Assembly: GCA_036498945.1 (NCBI GenBank)
Contig: DASYEQ010000141.1
Coordinates: 1 to 11,349, forward strand
DNA length: 11,349 bases
Source of the DNA: JAQGMJ01 sp036498945
GTDB lineage: Bacteria > Pseudomonadota > Gammaproteobacteria > Burkholderiales > JAEUOS01
Direction of reading: 5' to 3'
A program made the translations under genes and the position numbers. The notes below the pieces were generated by a model. It did not search any database. It saw nothing but the letters and a program-made list of their open reading frames with translations, and was not told the origin of the DNA. This document shows, piece after piece, positions 6,698 through 11,349 of this stretch (the first letter of the stretch is position 1; every line of letters starts with the position of its first letter).

Positions 6698-7569
6698 TGC
6701 GCGGCACTGTCGTCGCGGTGTTCGGCCGCCGCTACGAAATCGAAACCGACGACGGTGAACGCCTTGATTGCGTGGCGCGCGGCAAGAAGCACGAGGCCGC
6801 CTGCGGCGACCATGTGACCATCAAGGGCACCGGGCCGGGCCAGGGGGTGATCGAGCAGGTGCTGCCGCGCCAGAGCTACCTGGAACGTGCCGACGCCTAT
6901 AAGCGCAAGGCGATTGCCGCCAACATCGACCAGATGCTGGTGCTGGTGGCGGTCGAGCCGTGGTTTTCGGACGAGTTCGTCACCCGGGTGCTGCTGCTGG
7001 CGCAGGCGGCCAGCGTTCCCGCGCTGATCGCGCTCAACAAGATCGACCTGCCGGATGCGGAAACGGCGCGCCAGCGGCTCAAGGTGTTCCGCAATGCCGG
7101 CCACGAGGTGGTGGAGATCAGTGCCAAGGGCCAGCATGCGACCGGCTGCGCGACTCTCTTGCCGCACCTGGCGGGGCATCGCACGGTGCTGGTGGGCCAG
7201 TCCGGCATGGGTAAATCGAGTCTCGTCAATGCGCTGATTCCCGACGCGCGGGCGCGCATGGGCGAAATCTCGGTGGCGCTGGGTAGCGGCAAGCACACCA
7301 CCACGTTTTCACGCCTGTACCGCATCGATGCGGATTCCACCCTGATCGACTGCCCCGGCATGCAGGAAGTCGGCATCCACAACCTCGATTTCGCGCAACT
7401 GCAGGCGGGCTTCAACGAGTTCGCGCCTTTCCTCGGCCGTTGCCGCTTTTCCAATTGCCGCCACGACCGCGAGCCCGACTGCGCGCTGCGCCAGGCGCTG
7501 GATGCGGGACGCATCGACGCCCGGCGCTTCGACCTGTTTTGCACCCTACGCGAGGAGATCACGGCGTGA
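6697..7569 (+). CDS. rsgA: Ribosome small-subunit-dependent GTPase RsgA
   Basis: RsgA (YjeQ) is a circularly permuted GTPase that binds the nearly mature 30S subunit, checks the decoding centre and releases RbfA. The 290-residue protein shows the permuted motif order. An N-terminal OB fold (about 1-60) is followed by G4 NKID at 114-117, then the G1 P-loop GQSGMGKSS at 167-175, switch I around HTTT at 200-203, and G3 DCPG at 218-221. The C-terminal zinc finger has Cys249, Cys254, His256 and Cys262 (CRFSNCRHDREPDC). The ATG at 6697 shares its A with the previous gene's TGA. A TTG one codon earlier is possible but less likely. There is no separate Shine-Dalgarno, which fits translational coupling. 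All key residues are present, so it should be active. Confidence 0.98.
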   Translation: MRGTVVAVFGRRYEIETDDGERLDCVARGKKHEAACGDHVTIKGTGPGQGVIEQVLPRQSYLERADAYKRKAIAANIDQMLVLVAVEPWFSDEFVTRVLLLAQAASVPALIALNKIDLPDAETARQRLKVFRNAGHEVVEISAKGQHATGCATLLPHLAGHRTVLVGQSGMGKSSLVNALIPDARARMGEISVALGSGKHTTTFSRLYRIDADSTLIDCPGMQEVGIHNLDFAQLQAGFNEFAPFLGRCRFSNCRHDREPDCALRQALDAGRIDARRFDLFCTLREEITA

Positions 7570-7594
7570 GCCGGACGAACGCGAAGGGCGGCGC

Positions 7595-7912
7595 ATGAAA
7601 CGCCTGTACCGCGCCGGCCACATCATCGAGGCTACCCACCTCAAGAGCATGCTGGAGGCGGTGGACATCGATTGCTTCCTGCGCAACGAAAACATGATGC
7701 GCGTGGCCGGCGAAGTGCCCTTCGACCAGTGCTGGCCGGAGGTGTGGATCAAAGATGAGCGCGACGAGCGCCTGGCGCTGGAGGTGCTCGACGCCTTTCG
7801 CCATCCGCAACGGTTTCGCGGCCCGGCATGGAGCTGCCCGCAGTGCAACGAATGGCTGGAGGGTCAGTTCACCGCCTGCTGGAACTGCGGCGCGCAAAAG
7901 CCCGCCGCCTGA
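7595..7912 (+). CDS. DUF2007-domain protein with C-terminal zinc ribbon
   Basis: This small 105-residue protein has two parts. Residues 1-70 match the DUF2007 fold (putative signal-transducing or PII-like alpha/beta domain), starting MKRLYRAGHIIEATHLKSML and including the PEVWIKDERDERLALEVL strand-helix unit. Residues 81-98 form a rubredoxin-type zinc ribbon with Cys81, Cys84, Cys95 and Cys98 (CPQCNEWLEGQFTACWNCG). No biochemical function is established for the family. The GAAGGG at 7583-7588 serves as ribosome binding site for the ATG at 7595. Longer in-frame versions overlap rsgA and lack family similarity. It is the last gene of the M48-phhB-rsgA operon, 25 bases after rsgA. It ends one base from the stop of the convergent CobD-like gene. 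Confidence 0.85.
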   Translation: MKRLYRAGHIIEATHLKSMLEAVDIDCFLRNENMMRVAGEVPFDQCWPEVWIKDERDERLALEVLDAFRHPQRFRGPAWSCPQCNEWLEGQFTACWNCGAQKPAA

Positions 7913-7913
7913 T

Positions 7914-8849
7914 TCAGATCATCGTCGCGATCGCCAGCATCGTCAGCAGCAGGAGCCATAGCACCAGCGCGCGCCAGGCCAGGCCGACAGCGCTATTGAG
8001 CGAAGCCGCATCGGCTTCCTCACCGACGCCGATCTCGATGCGTTCGTCGATCTCCGGTCCCATCGCGGTGACGCCTTCGCGCAGCGGCTTGCCCAGCTTG
8101 ACGCCGATCGCCCCGGCGCCCGCCGCCAGCACGATGCCCATTTCCGGATCGCGCCAGCGCGCCGCCTGGTTGCGCCAGCAGTAGATCGCGTCCTCGAAAT
8201 TGCCGACGATGGCAAAGCCGATGGCCGACATGCGCAGCGGCAGCCAGTCGATCCAGTGGAAGGCGCTGTTGGCGAAGCGCCCGAAACCGCCATGCTCAGG
8301 CCCCGCCATGCTGCCCCAGCGCCCGCGCAGCATCAGCGCCATGCGGTACAGCACCGCGCCCGCCGGGCCGGGCAGGAAGGCGAACCAGAACAGCACGCCG
8401 AAGACATAGTGGTGCGCCGCCACGAAGGCCTCCTCGATTGCCACCCGCGCCACTTCGTTGGTGTTGAGTTCGTCCGCGGGGCGGCCGCGCCATTCACGCG
8501 TCAGCATGCGCGCGCGCGGCAGGTCGCCCTCATTGAGCGCGCGGTGGATGTTGGTGAAGTGGTGGCTGAACTGGCGAAACCCCATGGTGAGATAGAGCAC
8601 GGCCACGTTCCAGCCCCAGGCCAGCGGCGCGCTGACGCGATAGAGCAGGTAATACACCACCGTCGAGATGATCGCCGGCGGCAGCACGGTGATGAACCAG
8701 GCCGCCGCACCATGGTGATGCGCGCCGGCGTTGAGGTTGTGCTCGATGAAATCCAGGCTGCCGCCGATGGGGCGCGACAGCGCCGCGCGGTCGTTCAGCG
8801 GTCGGATTTGTTCGAGGATCAGCGCGGCGATCAGGGCGAGTACTGTCAT
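7914..8849 (-). CDS. CobD/CbiB-like (AmpE-related) integral membrane protein
   Basis: The 311-residue membrane protein has the general layout of the CobD/CbiB and AmpE families. CobD/CbiB makes adenosylcobinamide phosphate from cobyric acid. AmpE is a membrane modulator of beta-lactamase signalling. Helices lie near residues 3-14, 50-70, 78-92, 145-175, 205-220 and 290-311. The segments ILEQIRPLND, LPGPAGAVLYRMALMLRG and FHWIDWLPLRMSAIGFAIVG are the most family-like. The start at 8849 puts the first helix at the N-terminus. The 45-residue upstream extension runs through the intergenic hairpin and is rejected. A weak GGAA precedes the ATG. No cobalamin genes are nearby, and this locus beside rsgA is a known place for the gene in betaproteobacteria. 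A cobalamin role is therefore unproven and I give no symbol. Confidence 0.8.
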   Translation of the reverse strand: MTVLALIAALILEQIRPLNDRAALSRPIGGSLDFIEHNLNAGAHHHGAAAWFITVLPPAIISTVVYYLLYRVSAPLAWGWNVAVLYLTMGFRQFSHHFTNIHRALNEGDLPRARMLTREWRGRPADELNTNEVARVAIEEAFVAAHHYVFGVLFWFAFLPGPAGAVLYRMALMLRGRWGSMAGPEHGGFGRFANSAFHWIDWLPLRMSAIGFAIVGNFEDAIYCWRNQAARWRDPEMGIVLAAGAGAIGVKLGKPLREGVTAMGPEIDERIEIGVGEEADAASLNSAVGLAWRALVLWLLLLTMLAIATMI

Positions 8850-8913
8850 TGTCGTTCCGGCGGCGGATGGCTTCTTTTCCGGCGGCAGGCCGCAGCGAAG
8901 ATAACACAGGCGC

Positions 8914-8944
8914 GCGGCCTCGGGCGCCGCGCGCCCGAGGCCGC
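8914..8944. repeat. Long perfect inverted repeat between divergent genes
   Basis: GCGGCCTCGGGCGC at 8914-8927 is perfectly complementary to GCGCCCGAGGCCGC at 8931-8944, with only CGC between them. The stem is 14 base pairs. It lies in the 124-base gap between the divergent CobD-like (start 8849) and SapC-family (start 8974) genes. No T tract follows on either strand, so it does not look like an intrinsic terminator. Its arms cover the space where a SapC-gene promoter would be expected, so an operator or an RNA leader structure is possible. Confidence 0.75.
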
Positions 8945-8973
8945 CACAATGCCCGCAACCCCGGGAGCCGCCG

Positions 8974-9756
8974 ATGCAAATCACCCCGCCTTACGGGTAC
9001 GGCAGCATCGTGGCGCTGGAAAAGCGCCACAAGGTGCTGCTGCCCGAGCTGCCCGCCTCCGGCGGCAGCATGGTGCCGGATTTCGCTTCGCGCATGAATG
9101 CGATGGCCATCTCCGGCGCCGAATTCGCCGCCGCCGGACGCGACCACCCCATCGTCTTCGTGCGCAGCCCCGACGCACGCTACCTGCCGCTGGCGGTGCT
9201 GGGCGTAGCCGATGGCAGCAACCTATATGTCGACGACGGTCGCTGGGTTGCAGGCAGCTACGTGCCCGCCTTCATGCGCCGCTATCCCTTTTGCCTGTCG
9301 CAGGTGACCCTCGACGGCGTGGTGCAGGCAGCCAAGCTGGTGTGTATCGACCATGCCTACATTGATGACTCAGGTGTGGCGCTGTTCGCCGACGATGGCG
9401 CTCCCCTGCCGCGCTGGGCCGAACGCCAGCGCCTGCTGGAAGAATACGAGAAGGACCTCGAATGGACGGCGCAGATGTGCGCCGGCCTGGAACGCCTCGG
9501 CCTGTTCGTCCCTTTCAGCTTCCAGGTGACCGCCGGGGTGCATACCCACGTGCTGCTGCAGGGCATGCAGCGCATCGACGAGGCGAAGTTCCTCGCCCTG
9601 GCCGGCGACAGCCACAAGGAACTGGCTGAAAGAGGCTGGGCGGCGCGCATCTATGCCCACCTGTTCTCGCTGGCGAATTTCGCGCGCCTGATGGAACGCG
9701 CGCAGACGCAGGCCACCGCGGCCGAGGAAAAAAGACGCGCGGAACGCCGCGCCTGA
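8974..9756 (+). CDS. SapC-family protein
   Basis: The 260-residue protein matches the SapC family (named after a Campylobacter S-layer locus, not the Sap peptide transporter). Supporting features are the N-terminal ALEKRHKVL segment (residues 14-22) where members have a conserved H-rich/basic start, NAMAISGAEFAAAGRDHPIV at about 42-61, NLYVDDGRWVAGSYVPAFMR at about 83-102 followed by RYPF, and KLVCIDHAY at about 121-129. The C-terminal 20 residues are charged and helical. No signal peptide or membrane helix is visible, so it is probably cytoplasmic. Its biochemical role is unknown. A GGGAG ribosome binding site at 8963-8967 supports the ATG at 8974. It is divergent from the CobD-like gene and convergent with the NUDIX gene, with five bases between stops. 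I see no S-layer gene nearby. Confidence 0.85.
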   Translation: MQITPPYGYGSIVALEKRHKVLLPELPASGGSMVPDFASRMNAMAISGAEFAAAGRDHPIVFVRSPDARYLPLAVLGVADGSNLYVDDGRWVAGSYVPAFMRRYPFCLSQVTLDGVVQAAKLVCIDHAYIDDSGVALFADDGAPLPRWAERQRLLEEYEKDLEWTAQMCAGLERLGLFVPFSFQVTAGVHTHVLLQGMQRIDEAKFLALAGDSHKELAERGWAARIYAHLFSLANFARLMERAQTQATAAEEKRRAERRA

Positions 9757-9761
9757 AGCGC

Positions 9762-10472
9762 CTAGACGCTGACGAAGTGGTAGAGGTTGCGCAGCATCGC
9801 CGCGGTCGCGCCCCAGATGAAATGATTGCCGTAGGGCATGGCGTAGAAAAAGCGCTGCGTACCGTTGCGATAGGGGCGCGTGCGCTTCTCGTGGTTGGCC
9901 GGATCGAGCAGGAAGTCCAGCGGCACCTCGAATACCTCGGCCACTTCGCCGTCCGAAAGCTTGGGCATGAACGGCGGATGCACCAGTGCCACCACCGGGG
10001 TGATCTCGTAGCGCGTGCCGGTGCGGTAATGCGGCAGGGTGCCGATCACTTCCACCCGATCGGCATCCAGGCCGACCTCTTCCTTCGCCTCGCGCAAGGC
10101 GGTGGCCACCACGTCGGCGTCGCCGGGCTCGGCGCGGCCGCCGGGAAAGGCGATCTGCCCGGCGTGGTCTTTCAGCGTCGCGGTGCGCTCGGTCAACAGC
10201 AGCGTGAGCGACTCGCGCACCACGATCGGCACCAGCACCGAGGCCTTGCGATATTCGTTTTCCGCGATCCCCAGTTCGCCGACCTGGTGATCGCCCAGCA
10301 TCTCATGGTTCCACTCGCGGATCTCGCGAAAGCGCAGGCGCAAGGCCTCGGCCGTCAGCGCCCTCACCGGCGTCAGGCCGGCGTTGTACAGCGCCGGATC
10401 GATTTTATCGATCGCGCGCGCTTCTTCGCTGGTGATGGAAAAACGCTGCTGCGCCGGTGCGGTATCGGACAT
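9762..10472 (-). CDS. NUDIX hydrolase of the CoA pyrophosphatase type
   Basis: The 236-residue protein contains the Nudix box at about 112-135 (GRAEPGDADVV followed by ALREAKEEVGL), which binds the divalent metal and catalyses hydrolysis of a nucleoside diphosphate linked to X. Just before it is the NuCoA signature (LLLTERTATLKDHAG with QIAFPGG, about 91-112), which marks enzymes that cleave coenzyme A to 3',5'-ADP and phosphopantetheine, as in E. coli NudL (YeaB). The extra N-terminal 75 residues are charged and helical and longer than in NudL, but are common in betaproteobacterial members. No Shine-Dalgarno is obvious before the ATG at 10472. The rplS terminator lies 22 bases upstream, so the gene probably has its own promoter or depends on readthrough. 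Substrate preference is inferred from the motif only. Confidence 0.92.
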   Translation of the reverse strand: MSDTAPAQQRFSITSEEARAIDKIDPALYNAGLTPVRALTAEALRLRFREIREWNHEMLGDHQVGELGIAENEYRKASVLVPIVVRESLTLLLTERTATLKDHAGQIAFPGGRAEPGDADVVATALREAKEEVGLDADRVEVIGTLPHYRTGTRYEITPVVALVHPPFMPKLSDGEVAEVFEVPLDFLLDPANHEKRTRPYRNGTQRFFYAMPYGNHFIWGATAAMLRNLYHFVSV

Positions 10473-10493
10473 GGACGTGAGGATAGATCAAAG

Positions 10494-10520
10494 TAAAACG
10501 GGGCGCATTGAGCGCCCCGT
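10494..10520 (-). terminator. Rho-independent terminator downstream of rplS
   Basis: On the minus strand ACGGGGCGC (10520-10512) pairs with GCGCCCCGT (10506-10498) around a five-base loop. The nine-pair stem runs into TTTTACTTTG on the minus strand. It sits about 40 bases after the rplS stop and should end the trmD-rplS transcript ahead of the NUDIX gene. Confidence 0.85.
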
Positions 10521-10557
10521 CTTGTCAGCCATAAACGTTGGCCATGCAGCCTGCGAT

Positions 10558-10953
10558 TTACTGCTGCTTGGCTTCGGCGGCGGCGGCGGCCTGGCTTTGC
10601 GCAGCGCGCGAAGACAGCTTTTCCTTGATACGCGCCGACTTGCCCGAACGCTGGCGCAGGTAGTACAGCTTGGCGCGGCGCACGTCGCCGCGGGCCGCCA
10701 CCTCGATGCGCTCGATCTTGGGCGAGTGCAGCGGGAAGGTCCGCTCCACACCCACACCAAAGGACTGCTTGCGCACGGTGAAGGTCTCCCGGGCGCCGTG
10801 GCCCTGGCGCTTGATCACGACGCCTTCGAACACCTGGGTGCGGCGCCGGGTCCCCTCGATGACCTGGAAGTGCACCCGCAAGCGGTCACCGGCGTCGAAC
10901 GCCGGCACTCGGCGGAGCTGTGATCGCTCCAGGCTGTCGATGACTGTGCTCAC
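10558..10953 (-). CDS. rplS: 50S ribosomal protein L19 (bL19), apparently mosaic
   Basis: bL19 lies at the interface between the ribosomal subunits. The protein has 131 residues from a GTG start at 10953, with the conserved core VFEGVVIKRQG (41-51), TFTVRKQSFGVGVERTFP (57-74) and RGDVRRAKLYYLR (88-100). The start is chosen because VSTVIDSLERSQLRR aligns with known N-termini. The frame is open further upstream, but without similarity. No Shine-Dalgarno precedes it. Residues 1-87 read like actinobacterial L19: VIEGTRRRTQ, GARETFTVRKQSFGVGVE and PLHSPKIERIEV are unlike the NLIQ..., NRGLNS and KISSGEGVERTFQ forms usual in betaproteobacteria. The tail RSGKSARIKEKL plus the Ala/Gln-rich end is betaproteobacterial. 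The gene is therefore probably a recombinant or an assembly join. Identity as L19 is certain; integrity is not. Confidence 0.93.
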   Translation of the reverse strand: MSTVIDSLERSQLRRVPAFDAGDRLRVHFQVIEGTRRRTQVFEGVVIKRQGHGARETFTVRKQSFGVGVERTFPLHSPKIERIEVAARGDVRRAKLYYLRQRSGKSARIKEKLSSRAAQSQAAAAAEAKQQ

Positions 10954-11099
10954 GGGGGACTGAAGTTTGGGGAACGGGACGGTGTGTGTGCGTGGCAACG
11001 GGCGAGCGGACTCAAACCAGGCCGCATGCGCCAACGCGCCTCCGCCCATGCGGCGGTTCATGGTAGCGGGTCCCTCGGCGAGGAGATGTTGGCGCTGCG

Positions 11100-11349
11100 C
11101 TAAGTCCGCGAGGATGAAGCGCCGGGCGATGGCGCCGACGAAGCGGCGGCGTCCGTGGTCGGGGCGGCGGCCGCCCGTGCGCGGCTCTGGGCCAAACGCC
11201 ACTCCGCGATGCGAGCGTGGTGCCCCGAGAGCAGCACCTCGGGCACCCGCCAGCCGCGATAGTCGGCCGGCCGGGTGTAGTGCGGATATTCGGGGCCGCC
11301 CTCCAGCGCCGCGCTGAAGGACTCCTCCTGCGCGGAGCGCTCATCGCCC
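11100..11349 (-). CDS. trmD: tRNA (guanine37-N1)-methyltransferase TrmD, C-terminal part
   Basis: TrmD methylates G37 next to the anticodon of certain tRNAs and prevents +1 frameshifting. Only the last 83 codons are in the window, and the gene continues past its right edge. The conserved C-terminal segment is clear: EYPHYTRPADYRGWRVPEVL then LSGHHARIAEWRLAQSRAR. The wording EESFSAALEGGPEYPHYTRP resembles actinobacterial rather than betaproteobacterial TrmD. After AQSRAR the frame becomes a low-complexity Ala/Ser/Pro tail ending at TAG (11102-11100). In the neighbouring frame the same DNA reads RTGGRRPD (about 11178-11155), which looks like the RT..RRPDL ending common in TrmD, so a one-base frameshift near 11180 is possible. 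The 146 bases between this stop and the rplS start hold no gene I can support. An ATGGTA at 11060-11065 would be TACCAT, a weak -10 candidate, on the minus strand. Confidence 0.9.
   Translation of the reverse strand, partial: GDERSAQEESFSAALEGGPEYPHYTRPADYRGWRVPEVLLSGHHARIAEWRLAQSRARAAAAPTTDAAASSAPSPGASSSRT

Noticed and set aside
8256..9365. 369-codon plus-strand frame across the CobD-like/SapC gap
   Set aside because: It is antisense to the CobD-like gene and out of frame with SapC, and it reads through the intergenic hairpin. Composition is shadow-like.
10954..11202. N-terminal extension of L19 by 83 residues
   Set aside because: It overlaps the trmD tail and has no L19 similarity. The GTG at 10953 matches known N-termini.
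1..11349. CRISPR array, tRNA or rRNA genes, long direct repeats
   Set aside because: No regularly spaced repeats, cloverleaf-like sequences or rRNA-like blocks were seen by eye on either strand. A covariance-model scan was not possible here.

Overview
The window looks like chromosomal DNA of a GC-rich betaproteobacterium. I cannot name the genus from the sequence. The basis is the housekeeping block orn, M48 protease, pterin dehydratase, rsgA, DUF2007, CobD/CbiB-like gene, NUDIX gene, rplS and trmD, an order familiar from that class, plus a four-cysteine L31 and an Orn with the E. coli-like length and catalytic residues. Most genes are compact and use GC-rich codons.

Layout. Positions 1-620 are visibly more AT-rich than the rest. 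They hold the last residues of what looks like a transposase and, convergent to it, an unrecognised membrane-anchored protein. From about 680, rpmE has its own promoter and a strong terminator. A GT39/ArnT-like membrane glycosyltransferase and a MATE efflux protein follow on the plus strand. The MATE gene meets orn (minus strand) tail to tail with no base between them. From the orn start region, a plus-strand operon runs M48 metalloprotease, pterin-4a-carbinolamine dehydratase, rsgA and a DUF2007/zinc-ribbon protein, with very short gaps or overlaps. A CobD/CbiB-like membrane protein (minus) and a SapC-family protein (plus) diverge around a long perfect hairpin. A NUDIX CoA-pyrophosphatase-type gene, then rplS and the 3' end of trmD, fill the right end on the minus strand.

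Functional themes: ribosome parts and assembly (L31, L19, RsgA, TrmD), RNA turnover (Orn), envelope and membrane functions (GT39, MATE, M48, CobD-like, SapC), and nucleotide or cofactor housekeeping (NUDIX, pterin dehydratase). I see no CRISPR array, tRNA, rRNA or complete mobile element, and no clear new multi-gene system.

The oddest part is the right end. The trmD tail and roughly the first 90 residues of L19 read like actinobacterial (Thermoleophilia-type) sequence. The last 30 residues of L19, its terminator and everything to the left read as betaproteobacterial. The switch falls in or near the universally conserved L19 segment around 10654-10692. This could be homologous recombination or, more simply, a chimeric assembly join. 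It should be settled before the right end is used for any conclusion.
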